From JBAZOO01 sp041648735 (GTDB taxonomy: Bacteria > Verrucomicrobiota > Lentisphaeria > Oligosphaerales > CAITYL01): a DNA stretch of 45,316 nucleotides. The DNA is taken from positions 1-45,316 of the forward strand of contig JBAZOO010000031.1 of the NCBI GenBank assembly GCA_041648735.1. Direction: 5' to 3'. This document shows positions 16,094 through 25,668 of the stretch, one piece after another (positions within the stretch are counted from its first letter, which is position 1; each line of letters starts with the position of its first letter). The translations under genes were made by a program, and so were the position numbers. The notes under the pieces were generated by a model. That model ran no database searches. It was not told the DNA's origin and saw only the letters and a list, made by a program, of their open reading frames with translations.

Positions 16094-17263
16094 TCAGCCG
16101 AAGCAGATGCGGGCGATGCAGTCCTGGAAGCTTTCGTGCCCCTTGAGGATATCGATCTGGACGCGGAGGTAGCAGACGGGCAGGTCGCGGCGGTCGAGGT
16201 GGGGGAAGCGGACGGCGTCCTTTTCGGTGGTGAGGATCAGTTCGGCGCCGGCGGCGACGGCGGCATTGTGGAAATCAATGATTTCCTGGGGGCGGAAGCG
16301 GTGGTGGTCGGCGAAGCGTTCGCAGTGGACCAGGTTGCCGCCGAGCTTGCGGAGAAATTCTTCGAACCCTTCCGGGACGGCGATGCCGGAGATGGCGGCG
16401 ATGCGGCGGCCGCGGAGGGCTTCGAGGGGGCGGTGTTCGTGGGAGTAGAGGTCCACCAGGTATTGGGGGCGGTGGGTGCATTCGATGATTTCGGCGCGGG
16501 GGTTGTGCTTGGCGATGAAGGCCTTGAGGTGGCGCAGGTGGCGGCCGCCGTTGGACTTGGTGAGGAAGACGTAGTTGGCGCGGCGGAGCTGGCGGATCGG
16601 TTCGCGGAGGAGGCCGCGGGGGAGGAGGTGGTGGTTATGGAAGGGGTTGGTGCTGTCCACCAGGAGGATGTTGATGTGGGGGCGCAGCCGCAGGTACTGG
16701 AAGCCGTCGTCGAGGATGAGGGTGTCGGCGCCGAAGCGGCGGATGGCGTAGCGGCCGGACTTGACGCGGTCCTTGTCGACGAGGACGATGGCCTGCTTGA
16801 CGTTGCTGGCGAGCATGTAGGGTTCGTCGCCGGCGGTGGCGGAATCGAGGAGGAGGCGGCGGCCGTCGGAGACGACCTTGGGGGGGACGTCGTGGTCGGC
16901 GCGGGTGAGGCGGTCGCGGAGCTTCTCCAGCAGCGGCTTGCTCTTGCTGCGGTAGCCACGGCTGAGGATGGCGACGCGGCGCCCCCGTTCGAGCAGGGCG
17001 CGGGCGAAGACTTCGACCACCGGGGTCTTGCCGGTGCCGCCGACGGTGAGGTTGCCGATGCTGACCACCAGGCAGCCGAGCATGCGCTGGCGGAGGAGGC
17101 GCTGGTCGAAGGCCTGCCAGCGGAGCTGGACGGCGGCGCGGTAGAGCCGCGAGAGCAGGAAGAGGGCGGCGAGGGCGGCGCGGTCGCCGCGGGTGCGGCG
17201 GCGGCCGGTGAGCAGCTCGACGACGTATTGTTCGGCTTTTTCCGCGAATTCGCGCAGGGACAT
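16094..17263 (-). CDS. lpxK: Tetraacyldisaccharide 4'-kinase
   Basis: LpxK phosphorylates the 4' position of the lipid A disaccharide precursor on the inner membrane, a late step of lipid A synthesis. The 389-residue product has the family P-loop NLTVGGTGKTP (71-81), SRGYRSKSK (101-109) and the conserved LDDGFQ (184-189), with hydrophobic helices near the N-terminus for membrane association. The ATG at 17263 gives MSLREFAEKAEQYVVELL; an upstream GTG at 17317 would add a Pro-rich stretch. Neither has a clear ribosome-binding site. It begins 75 bases after the MacB-like permease on the same strand and may be read from that operon. Its presence shows that the host makes lipid A. Confidence 0.93.
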   Translation of the reverse strand: MSLREFAEKAEQYVVELLTGRRRTRGDRAALAALFLLSRLYRAAVQLRWQAFDQRLLRQRMLGCLVVSIGNLTVGGTGKTPVVEVFARALLERGRRVAILSRGYRSKSKPLLEKLRDRLTRADHDVPPKVVSDGRRLLLDSATAGDEPYMLASNVKQAIVLVDKDRVKSGRYAIRRFGADTLILDDGFQYLRLRPHINILLVDSTNPFHNHHLLPRGLLREPIRQLRRANYVFLTKSNGGRHLRHLKAFIAKHNPRAEIIECTHRPQYLVDLYSHEHRPLEALRGRRIAAISGIAVPEGFEEFLRKLGGNLVHCERFADHHRFRPQEIIDFHNAAVAAGAELILTTEKDAVRFPHLDRRDLPVCYLRVQIDILKGHESFQDCIARICFG

Positions 17264-17338
17264 GGGAGGTGGCCCGGGACTGGGGGACTGGGGGACGTAG
17301 CCGGAATTATTCACCACGCCGCCGCGAAGGGCACGAAG
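17264..17338. repeat. Short intergenic repeat patch
   Basis: It holds a period-8 tandem (ACTGGGGG, two copies, about 17279-17294) and a CACCACG..GAAGGGCACGAAG stretch (17311-17338) that resembles the CACGAA words at the left end of the window. Nothing else is recognised. Confidence 0.45.
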
Positions 17339-18600
17339 TCAGCGGCGGAGGGCTTCGACGGGGGAGAGGCTGGCGGCCTTCCAGGCGGGGTAGGTGCCGA
17401 AGAGGAGGCCGGTGAGCACGGCGACGGCCAGGGCGAGCAGCAGGCTGTCGGGGGCGATGACGGTTTTCATGCCGGCGGTGCGTTCGACGGCGGCGGCGAT
17501 GCCGGCGCCCAAGGCGATGCCGGCGAGGCCGCCCAGGCCGGTGAGCATGACCGATTCCAGGAGGAACTGGCCGAGGATGTGGCTGCGGCGGGCGCCGAGG
17601 GCACGGAGGATGCCGATCTCGCGGGTGCGTTCGAAGATGTTGGCGAGCATGATGTTCATGATGCCGATGCCGCCGACCAGCAGGGAGATGGCGGCGATGG
17701 CGCCGGTGACGATGGTGAACATCCGGCGGGTGGCCTTTTCCTGTTCGAGCAGTTCGTAGGGGACGAGCAGTTGGCAGTCGCCCTGGTCATGGGTGACGCC
17801 GAGGTAGGCGCGGAGGCGGGCGGCGGTGTCGGGCAGGGCGGCGGTGTCGCGGACGGCGACGTAGACGGCATCGGCCTCGACCTGGACCAGGCGGTTGGTC
17901 TCCGGCGAGGTGAGGATCGTGCCGAAGAGGGCGGCGGCGGTGCGGAGGTGGAGGATGACCATGTTGTTGATCGGGCCGCCGCCAGCCATTTCGACGCTGG
18001 CCTCGCTGGCGACGACGCCGACGACGCGGAACTGCATGCCGCCGACGGAGACGGCTTCGCCGAGCGGATCGGCGGCGCCGAAGAGGCGGTCGGCGGCGGT
18101 GCGGCCGAGGACGCAGACGAGGTTCATGGCCTCGCCATCCAGGGCGCTGAGCCAGCGGCCGCGGGGGTCGGCCAGGCGGCTGCGGGTGACGTCGAGGAAG
18201 GCGGGGGTGGTGGCGGCGAGGATCAGGTCGGTGGGGCGGCCGCGGGCGTAGACGGTCTTGCGCAGGTTGCGGACGGGGACGACCTGGCGGACGTTGGCGA
18301 AGCGGGTGCGCAGGTGGATCAGGTCCCGCTCCGTGAAGCCGTAGGCGTCGAGGGCGGAGGCGGTGGCGGCGCCGGCGGTGTCCTGGCGGGCGGTGGCCAG
18401 GGGGCGGACGGCGCGGATGATCAGGTTGTCGACCCCCAGCGACTGGATGCGGCCGAGCGATTCGCGGCGGGCGCCTTCGCCGACGGCGAGCATGCCGACG
18501 ACGGCGCCGACGCCGAGGACCACGCCGAGGGAGGCGAGGACGGAGCGGATGGCGCGGGTGCGCAGGCTGTGGAGGGTGACTTCGCAGGTGTGGAGGAGGT

Positions 18601-18604
<4 letters not shown>
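17339..18604 (-). CDS. MacB-like ABC transporter permease
   Basis: The 421-residue protein has the MacB/FtsX topology: a first membrane helix at about 20-42, a large periplasmic domain (about 45-290) and three C-terminal helices (about 297-322, 340-370 and 385-407) that contain TREIGILRALGARRSHI, the coupling region that contacts the ATPase. Such permeases do not move substrate through the membrane; they transmit ATP-driven motion to the periplasm. The ATG overlaps the stop of the ATPase gene by four bases (ATGA), so the two are translationally coupled. It is the last of four genes encoding secretin, adaptor, ATPase and permease. Confidence 0.93.
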
Positions 18605-19272
<668 letters not shown>

Positions 19273-19285
19273 GGCGGCGCCTCCC

Positions 19286-20842
19286 TCAGCCTTCGCCATC
19301 CCGGGGGCGGCGCTGGAGCAGGACCGTCTCGCCTTCGTTCAGGCCAGTGGTGATTTCCACTTCGTGGTCGGAGGCGCGGCCGGTGAAGAGCTGGCGTTCC
19401 TCGGTGCCGCCGAGGGCGGTGCGGATCTGGCAATAGTGCTTGCCTTCGCGGCTGAAGACGGCCTCGACGGGGAGGAAGAGGGCGTCGCGCACGGTTTCGA
19501 CGAAGATCTCGACGCGGACGGTCATGCCGGGCATGAGCCGCGGGTCGGTGCGGTCGGTGGAGATTTCGCCGCGGTAGATCTTGGGGCTGCCGGCGTCCCA
19601 GGAAACGAGGGTGGTGGCCATTTCGGCGATGCTGGTCAGGCGGCCGTGCAGTTCCAGGCCGGGGATGGCCTTGACCTGGAGGACGGCGGGGAGGCCGGTG
19701 GCGACCTTGGAGCGGTGGAACTCGGGGATGTTGATGGCGACCAGGAACTGGGTGAGTTCGGGGATGGTGCCGAGGATTTCGTTGGGCTTGAGGCTGGTGC
19801 CGACGGTGATCTCGCGGGTCTGGCGGAACTGGCCGCGGCGGGTGTCGCCGAGGGAGAGGATGCCGTCGGCGGGCGCCCGGATTTCGAGCAGCGCCATTTG
19901 CCGGCGGAGGTCGGCGAGGTCGTCGGCGAGCTTGCGCCGGCGGGTCTGGTAGCTTTCGACGGTGCGGCGGGCCTGGATGGTCTTGCCCACGGCCCTGACC
20001 AGTTCGTTCTGCAACGCGATCTGGGCGCGGGTGAGTTCCTGGAGGATCTCGCGCATCCTCTGGGCATGGTCATACTGCTTGAAGACGCGGAGGTTGTAGC
20101 GGGCGGTGTCGAGGTCGCCCTGCGCCTTCTCAAGGGCCGTGGTGGAATTTTCGACTGCCTTGGTCAGCTTGGCGAGCTGGTCGGGATCCTGCATGAACGC
20201 CTGGCTGAGGAGATCCTTGTCGTCGGTGAGCTTGCGCCGGCCGACGGCCAGGCCGTCGCTGGCCGCCTCGATGGCGCTGAGGAGCTGGCGCCGTTTCAGC
20301 GGCGCGTCCTCGCGCCCATAGCGGTCAGAGGCCTCCTCGGCCTTCTTCAGGGCGTCGCTGGCCGCCTTGAGGCTGGCCAGGTTTGCCATGCACTGCATCT
20401 GGTATTCCTGTTCGGCCAGCCCCAGGTTCTTGCCCTCGGTCTCCAGTTGCAGGAGCAGCTCGTTCTCCTTTTCCTCATACTTCTGCCGGGAGAAGCGCAC
20501 GATCCAGTCGCCCTTGCGCAGATGGCTGTGGTCGGGGACGATCTCGACGACTTCGAGGCCGTAGCGGCAGTCGGCGGGGCAGCGGAGTTCGTGGTGCCGG
20601 ATCGCGTCCAGCGTCCCTTCCAGGAGCAGGGTGACGGGGAACTCGCCGCGCCGCACCGTCCATTCCCGGTCGGCGGGGGTGTTCCGGGCCGTGGCCGGCG
20701 TCGCTGGGTTGTCGGCGGCGGGGACGGCGGGGGCGCGGTTGCAGCCGGCCGCAAGCGGGAGCAGGAGCAGGAGCAGGCTGGCCGCGGCGCCGGCGAGCCC
20801 GTTCGGCAGGAGATTGGCCAAACCGCTGCGCATCACGCTCAT
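19286..20842 (-). CDS. Periplasmic adaptor (MFP/HlyD family) lipoprotein
   Basis: The 518-residue protein is a membrane-fusion subunit. It has a lipoprotein signal ending LLPLAAGC with the lipidated Cys at residue 34. A barrel-sandwich half (about 60-115) is followed by a long coiled-coil hairpin (about 118-330; many Lys/Glu/Leu heptads such as ENELLLQLETEGKNLGLAEQ), then the second lipoyl half (MALLEIRAPADGILSLGD) and beta-barrel and membrane-proximal domains. The hairpin is longer than in many MacA proteins, which would suit docking to a tall outer-membrane channel. Its start overlaps the secretin stop by four bases (ATGA) and the ABC ATPase follows at 13 bases. This points to one machine; the cargo is unknown. 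Confidence 0.9.
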   Translation of the reverse strand: MSVMRSGLANLLPNGLAGAAASLLLLLLPLAAGCNRAPAVPAADNPATPATARNTPADREWTVRRGEFPVTLLLEGTLDAIRHHELRCPADCRYGLEVVEIVPDHSHLRKGDWIVRFSRQKYEEKENELLLQLETEGKNLGLAEQEYQMQCMANLASLKAASDALKKAEEASDRYGREDAPLKRRQLLSAIEAASDGLAVGRRKLTDDKDLLSQAFMQDPDQLAKLTKAVENSTTALEKAQGDLDTARYNLRVFKQYDHAQRMREILQELTRAQIALQNELVRAVGKTIQARRTVESYQTRRRKLADDLADLRRQMALLEIRAPADGILSLGDTRRGQFRQTREITVGTSLKPNEILGTIPELTQFLVAINIPEFHRSKVATGLPAVLQVKAIPGLELHGRLTSIAEMATTLVSWDAGSPKIYRGEISTDRTDPRLMPGMTVRVEIFVETVRDALFLPVEAVFSREGKHYCQIRTALGGTEERQLFTGRASDHEVEITTGLNEGETVLLQRRPRDGEG

Positions 20843-22095
20843 TCACCCTTGAGTTGCCGCAGGTCGCTTTCGAGGGAGGAGGGCGGTTCCGCCGTGAGCC
20901 CCTCCTGGACCTGCTCGCCATGGCGGACCATCTCCCCGGCAATGGCCGCGGGGCTGATCGTCGCCGCGTTCATCTCGCCAGGCTTGATGATGCTGGCGCG
21001 GAGGAAGATGACCAGTTGCGACTCGATCGCCTCGTCGGCGTGCGAGGTGAAGAGGAACCCCAGCACCGGCAGGCTGCCGAGCAGCGGCACGCGCCGGGCG
21101 CTGCGGCGCTTCTCCTTGCGCAGGAGGCCGCCGATCGAGACCATCTGGCCGTCCACCATGTCCAGCTCGGTGTTGGCGCTGCGCACCGCGATCAGCGGCG
21201 CCCCGGCCGAGGTGTATTCCTGGACGTTGGAGACTTCCGGCGAGACTTGCAGCCGCACCCGGCCCCCCGCGATCATCAGGGGCGCCACGCGCAGCTTGAT
21301 GCCGACGCTCTTGAAGGTCGTCGAGGTGATGTTCGCGCCGCCGGTCTGGGTGCTGGACTGGATCGGCACCTCCTGGCCGGTGATGATGTTGCCCTCCGAG
21401 CCCCGGCGCAGGATCAGGTTCGGCGCCGACAGGACCTGGGCGTGCCCCTTGCTCTCCAGGAACTTGAGATAGACGCTGAGCAGCGTCTGCTGCTCCGGGT
21501 CGTAGCTCATCAGCGACGCGGCGCCGCGCATGGCCGCCGCGGGGTCGCCGCTGGGGGAGAGGAAGGCATCGGTCAGCCGGTTGACGAACCCGGTGCTGTT
21601 GGCCGGCAGCCCGGGGATCTCCTCCAGGTTGCGGAACTGCTGGAACTCGGTGTTGATCTGCTTCTCGAAGCCGGAGGTGATGGTGAACTCGACGACCCGC
21701 GCCGAGACCAGCACCTGCGGCACCTCGCGGTCGACCGCCGCCGCGATCTGCCGCAGCACCGGCAACTGGCTCTCGCGGTCAACCACCACCACCCCGTCCC
21801 CCTCAGCGCCGCAGGCCACGGTGCCGGCGGGCGAGAGGAAATCCTCCAGCGCCCGCTTGAGCGTCTCACCTTGGACAAAGCGGCAGTCATGGACAAACAT
21901 GCCGGTCGGCTCCTCGCTGGCCTTGGTGAACTTGGCGGCCAGCGCCGCCATTTCGGCGATCATCGTGTCGCCCGAAGGTGGGGTTTCGCCGGCGGCCGCC
22001 GGGGCCGCCGGCTCCTGGGCGCGGCCGGCGGCAAGGGCGGGCAGCCAAGCCGCCAGCAACAGGGCGGGAAGCAGGCGTGCCGGGAAAAGTCTCAT
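20839..22095 (-). CDS. Secretin-domain outer-membrane protein
   Basis: The 418-residue product has a Sec signal (residues 1 to about 25), one short N-domain (about 66-120, ending QLPVLRQIAAAVDREVPQVLV) and a secretin core (about 125-385) with the conserved end VPLLGSLPVLGFLF and the preceding MVDGQMVSIGGLLRKE. Typical type II or IV pilus secretins are longer, with several N-domains and a pilotin-binding tail; those are absent. It has no lipobox. No other secretion genes are nearby: instead it overlaps by four bases the adaptor of a MacAB-like transporter, so it probably acts as that system's outer channel in place of TolC. The promoter region is the 344-base gap to asd. Confidence 0.9.
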   Translation of the reverse strand: MRLFPARLLPALLLAAWLPALAAGRAQEPAAPAAAGETPPSGDTMIAEMAALAAKFTKASEEPTGMFVHDCRFVQGETLKRALEDFLSPAGTVACGAEGDGVVVVDRESQLPVLRQIAAAVDREVPQVLVSARVVEFTITSGFEKQINTEFQQFRNLEEIPGLPANSTGFVNRLTDAFLSPSGDPAAAMRGAASLMSYDPEQQTLLSVYLKFLESKGHAQVLSAPNLILRRGSEGNIITGQEVPIQSSTQTGGANITSTTFKSVGIKLRVAPLMIAGGRVRLQVSPEVSNVQEYTSAGAPLIAVRSANTELDMVDGQMVSIGGLLRKEKRRSARRVPLLGSLPVLGFLFTSHADEAIESQLVIFLRASIIKPGEMNAATISPAAIAGEMVRHGEQVQEGLTAEPPSSLESDLRQLKGE

Positions 22096-22439
22096 TGCAG
22101 TCCGGGGGATGGAATGGCCAGGGTTGACACGGCGGATGTACTATACCCCCATTCCGGACAAATCTCCGCCCCCGCCCGCCAAAATCGGGGCCAGGGAGTG
22201 GGGCATCGTCCAATTCCCGGGGCCACCAACCCTGGCCGCGGTGCGGCCCAAGCCGGGATTTGACTGCCGACGACCGAGGGGTGGAGACGCCGCCACCAAC
22301 CGAAATGTCATGCACCCTTGGCCGGGGGGGGATGGACAAGCCCGCAAAGACCATTAAAGTACCCGCTTTTGACTGTGCCAAGCTGCCGTACAGTCGCCGC
22401 CCGAGTCCAGATTTTACCTGGCAGCCAGGATCCACCGCC
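22096..22439. promoter_or_regulatory. Divergent intergenic region between secretin operon and asd
   Basis: This 344-base stretch has no coding potential. On the minus strand TATAGT (22140-22145) lies about 45 bases before the secretin start and could be a -10 box, but no good -35 sits at the right distance. On the plus strand TTGACT (22369-22374) and TACAGT (22389-22394) lie ahead of asd with only 14 bases between them, too short for a standard promoter. No operator or riboswitch is recognised. Confidence 0.35.
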
Positions 22440-23438
22440 ATGAGCCGCAGTTTTACCGTCGCCGTCGTGGGCGCCACCGGCGCCGTTGGCATCGAGATGC
22501 TCGAAACGCTGGAGAGGCGCAACTTCCCGGTGAAGCGCCTGAAGCTCCTCGCCTCCGCCCGCTCCGTGGGCAAGGCCCTGCCCTTCAAGGGGGAGAAGCT
22601 CCCCGTCGAGGAGCTGAAGCCCGGCGTCTTCCAGGGGGTGGACATCGCCCTGTTCAGCGCCGGTGCCGCCCGCTCCAAGGAGTTCGCCCAGGACTGCGTC
22701 GCCGCCGGCGCGGTGATGGTTGACAACTCCAGCGCCTTCCGCATGGATCCGGAGGTGCCGCTGGTGGTGCCGGAAATCAATGGCGAGGACGTGAAAAAGC
22801 ACAAGGGGATCATCGCCAACCCGAACTGCACGACGGCGATCACCCTGATGGCGCTCCACCCGTTGCACCGCGCCTTCGGCTGCACCCGGATTTTCGCCTC
22901 CACCTACCAGGCCGTCTCCGGCACCGGCGCCAAGGCGATCGAGGAGCTGGAGCGGCAGGTGCGCCAGTACGTGAAGGGGGAGGGGATCACCAAGGAGGTG
23001 TACCCGCACCAGATCGCCTTCAACGTCCTGCCCCACATCGACAGCTTCCTCGACAGCGGCTACACCAAGGAGGAGATGAAGCTGCAGAACGAGGGGCGCA
23101 AGATCATGCACCACCCGGCGTTCCTGGCCAGCGTCACCTGCGTCCGCGTCCCGGTCTTCCGCGCCCATTCGGTGGCGGTCAGCGCCGAGTTCGGGAAGCC
23201 GGTGACCGTCGAGGCCGCCCGCGAAGTGCTGCGCCAGGCGCCGGGGCTGGACTATGTGGACGATCCGGCCAACTACCAGTACCCGCTGCCGCTGCACTAC
23301 GCCGGCAAGTACAACTGCGCCGTCGGCCGGCTCCGCCAGGACTGCGCGATGGCCAACGGCCTCTGCTTCTGGGTCTCCGGCGACCAGCTCCTCAAGGGCG
23401 CCGCCCTGAACGCCGTCCAGATCGCCGAACTGCTCTGA
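22440..23438 (+). CDS. asd: Aspartate-semialdehyde dehydrogenase
   Basis: This enzyme reduces aspartyl phosphate to aspartate semialdehyde, the branch point to lysine/diaminopimelate, methionine and threonine. The 332-residue protein has the NADP-binding GATGAVG (11-17), the active-site Cys130 in NPNCTTA and the catalytic His243 in RVPVFRAHSVAV. Length is typical of the short Gram-positive/archaeal-like type. The ATG at 22440 gives the normal start MSRSFTVAVVGATGAVG with AGGA upstream; the frame is open for 60 further codons without similarity. It stands alone, with a hairpin-rich repeat downstream. Confidence 0.95.
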   Translation: MSRSFTVAVVGATGAVGIEMLETLERRNFPVKRLKLLASARSVGKALPFKGEKLPVEELKPGVFQGVDIALFSAGAARSKEFAQDCVAAGAVMVDNSSAFRMDPEVPLVVPEINGEDVKKHKGIIANPNCTTAITLMALHPLHRAFGCTRIFASTYQAVSGTGAKAIEELERQVRQYVKGEGITKEVYPHQIAFNVLPHIDSFLDSGYTKEEMKLQNEGRKIMHHPAFLASVTCVRVPVFRAHSVAVSAEFGKPVTVEAAREVLRQAPGLDYVDDPANYQYPLPLHYAGKYNCAVGRLRQDCAMANGLCFWVSGDQLLKGAALNAVQIAELL

Positions 23439-23511
23439 ACCGGGGAAAATCCCGGCCGCGGTCACGGGCAGGAACGGGGGGCGTGGCCCTGGCACAGGCG
23501 CCAGTGTTTGT

Positions 23512-23598
23512 GGCCCCAGCGGGGCCGGAGTGTGTAGCCATGGGCTTCAGCCCGTGGATCGGCGCCCCCCCCGTTTTTTTTGCGCCCCAGCGGGGCGC
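23512..23598. repeat. REP-like element of three hairpins
   Basis: Three palindromes lie in 87 bases after asd: GGCCCCAGCGGGGCC (23512-23526), CCATGGGCTTCAGCCCGTGG (23538-23557, one mismatch pair) and GCGCCCCAGCGGGGCGC (23582-23598). The first and third share the CCCCAGCGGGG core. A run of eight T lies between the second and third. The layout is that of a dispersed extragenic palindromic repeat and may also slow transcription between the convergent asd and HemW-like genes. Confidence 0.7.
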
Positions 23599-23647
23599 GG
23601 GTATCGGCGCGGGGGACAGGCAATGGTCCAGCATCGGGCGGGCGCGC

Positions 23648-24766
23648 TCAGAGCAGCTCGGCGGCGACGAGGTTGTGGAAGAGCAGCCCCCGCCGGGTCG
23701 GCCGGAGGCGGCGGGGCGTCAGCTTCAGCAGCCCCTGCGCCACCAGCCGCTGGATCGCCTCCCCCCGGAGCGCCAGCGCCGCGAAGCCGCTGACGGCCTG
23801 GAACCGGGCCAGCTCCCAGCCGGCGACGGTGCGCAGGCCGAAGGCCAGGATTTCGGCCGCCCGCCGGTCGGCTGGCAGCGGATCCAGCGTGCGCGGGATG
23901 GCCGGCCGCAGCCAGGCCTCCAGGTCGGCGGGATTGCTCCAGCGCAGCTCGCCATCGAAGGAGCAGGCCGCCGGCCCGCAGCCGAGATAGGTCGCGCCGT
24001 GCCAGATTTCCAAGTTGTGCCGGCATTCCCGGCCGGGGCGGGCGAAGTTGGAGATTTCGTAGCGCCGCAGCCCGCCGGCGGCCAGTTCCGTCGCTGCGGC
24101 CTGCCACATCGCGACCGCCAGGGCGTCGGCCGTCGCCGGAGTGGCGCGGCGGGCGAGGGGGGTCTCGTCCTCGACGGTCAAGGCATAGGCCGAGAGGTGT
24201 TCCGGCCCGAGGCCGCACGCCCGGCGCAGCTCCTCGCGCCACTGGGCCAGCGTCTGCCCCGGCAGGGCATACATCAGGTCGAACCCGAGGTTGCGGACGC
24301 CGCGCCGCCGCAGTTCGGCGACCAGCTCCGGCAGCCGCTCCACCCCGCCGCGGCGGCCGATCCGCCGGCGCAGCGTGGGCGAAAAGCTTTGCACGCCGAG
24401 GCTGAAGCGGTTGACGCCGCCGGCGAGGAAGGCCTCGATCCGGGCCGGCGTCAGGCTCTCCGGGTTCGCCTCCGTGCTGAACTCGCAGTCCGGGGCGAGC
24501 TTGAACCATTTCCGGACCAGCCCCGTGAGCCGGCGGATTTCCGCCGGCGCCAGCAGCGACGGCGTCCCGCCGCCCAGGAACACCGAGCGCAGCGGCAGGA
24601 ATTCCGCCGCCGTTGCGGACTCCGCAAATTCCCGCGCCAGCCGCTCCAGGTAGCGCCGGCGCATCTCCCGGCCGGCGCCGGGCAGGGAATAGAAGGCGCA
24701 ATAGTCGCATTTCCGCCCCCGGCAGAAGGGGACATGGACATAGAGCGAGGCGAACGGCCGGTTCAT
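23648..24766 (-). CDS. HemW-like radical SAM protein (coproporphyrinogen oxidase-like family)
   Basis: The 372-residue protein matches the HemW/HemN-like group: LYVHVPFC, LGGGTPSLL, STEANPESLT, VNRFSLGVQSF, LGFDLMYALPGQT and YEISNFARPG all appear in order. HemW members bind haem and are thought to act in haem delivery rather than as true oxidases. The cluster motif is odd: CRGRKCDYC is CX4CX2C, one residue longer than the radical SAM CX3CX2C; I checked this against the codons. The later GPGAHSF block reads GPAACSF, losing its His. It could still bind a cluster, or be altered in function. The ATG at 24766 has TATAGT about eight bases upstream, so a very short leader is possible. The TTGCGGACTCCGCAA palindrome lies inside (24613-24627). 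Confidence 0.87.
   Translation of the reverse strand: MNRPFASLYVHVPFCRGRKCDYCAFYSLPGAGREMRRRYLERLAREFAESATAAEFLPLRSVFLGGGTPSLLAPAEIRRLTGLVRKWFKLAPDCEFSTEANPESLTPARIEAFLAGGVNRFSLGVQSFSPTLRRRIGRRGGVERLPELVAELRRRGVRNLGFDLMYALPGQTLAQWREELRRACGLGPEHLSAYALTVEDETPLARRATPATADALAVAMWQAAATELAAGGLRRYEISNFARPGRECRHNLEIWHGATYLGCGPAACSFDGELRWSNPADLEAWLRPAIPRTLDPLPADRRAAEILAFGLRTVAGWELARFQAVSGFAALALRGEAIQRLVAQGLLKLTPRRLRPTRRGLLFHNLVAAELL
24613..24627. repeat. TTGCGGACTCCGCAA palindrome copy
   Basis: This is a 15-bp form of the scattered palindrome, inside the HemW-like gene, read on the minus strand as Ala-Glu-Ser-Ala. Confidence 0.8.
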
Positions 24767-24905
24767 GGCGCGAACTATAGCCGCGGGGCGGGAAAATCGC
24801 GGCGGCGGGGGGAGATTGTGGCGGCGGCGGCTATATTGTCCTTCCGGTTTCCACCGGCCGCGCCAGTGCCATCACCAACAGCCAGCAGCGAACGGGGTAC
24901 GCCTT

Positions 24906-25622
24906 ATGCAGGAATGGAAGCAAGCCTTGCTGACCCTCCAGGAGCGTGACCTGCGCCTGGCCAAGATCGCGGCGCAGCTCCGGGCCGTGCCCGTGGAAAA
25001 GGCCCAGGTGGAGGCCCAGCGGCAGCAGGCCGACCAGGCGGTCACCGCCGCCCGCGACGGCGTGCGCACCGCGGAGAAGGCGATCAAGGCGCTGGAGCTG
25101 GATGCCGAGACGCTCAAGGCCCGGATGCGCGACTTCCAGTCCAAGTCCGCCATGATCAAGAACAACGAGGAATACAAGGCGGCCCTGCACCAGATCGAGA
25201 CCTGCAAAGGGCAGGTTTCGGAGCTGGAGGACCGGGAGCTGCGGGCGATGGAGGCGCTGGAGGCCGCCAAGGGCGTTTTGGCCGTGGCGGAAAAGGACGC
25301 CGCCGCCGAACGGGAGCGGGCCGTCCGGCAGCTTGCCGACCTCGACCTCCGGGCGCGGAACTGCCAGGCCGAGGCCGAGAAGATGAAGGCGGCCCGCCCG
25401 GCGCTGGTCCAGGCCGTCCCCCCCGCGGTCTTCGCCCGCTACGAACGGCTCCACACCAGCCGGGGCGGGCAAAACCCCAACTACCGGGCGTTCGTGCCGG
25501 TGCGCAACGGCATCTGCGGCGGCTGCAACATGAGCGTCACCGCCCAGGAGCGCAACGACGCGATCAAGGGGCAGTTGGTCGCCTGCGCCACCTGTGGCTG
25601 CCTGCTCTATGCCGAGGATTGA
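24906..25622 (+). CDS. Coiled-coil zinc-ribbon protein (zf-RING_7/CdsZ-like)
   Basis: The 238-residue protein is almost entirely coiled coil (about 1-185; dense Lys/Glu/Ala heptads, including SKSAMIKNNEEYKALLHQIE-like sequence) with a C-terminal zinc ribbon: CGGC (in ICGGCNMSV) and CATC. The pattern NNEEYKAAL plus this ribbon is characteristic of the family, which is widespread in bacteria; in chlamydiae a member is described as a type III secretion associated protein. The function here is unknown. A weak ribosome-binding site precedes the ATG at 24906. truA starts 46 bases after the stop. It is the longer relative of the protein at 5047-5421. Confidence 0.87.
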   Translation: MQEWKQALLTLQERDLRLAKIAAQLRAVPVEKAQVEAQRQQADQAVTAARDGVRTAEKAIKALELDAETLKARMRDFQSKSAMIKNNEEYKAALHQIETCKGQVSELEDRELRAMEALEAAKGVLAVAEKDAAAERERAVRQLADLDLRARNCQAEAEKMKAARPALVQAVPPAVFARYERLHTSRGGQNPNYRAFVPVRNGICGGCNMSVTAQERNDAIKGQLVACATCGCLLYAED

Positions 25623-25668
25623 CGGGGTGGAACCGGATTGGCCTGGCGAGGCGGGGCCGGCGCCGGCC

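Noticed and set aside
20839..22095. Secretin read as part of a type II secretion or pilus cluster
   Set aside because: No GspE, GspF, pilus ATPase or pilotin gene is near, and the gene is translationally coupled to an ABC exporter adaptor.
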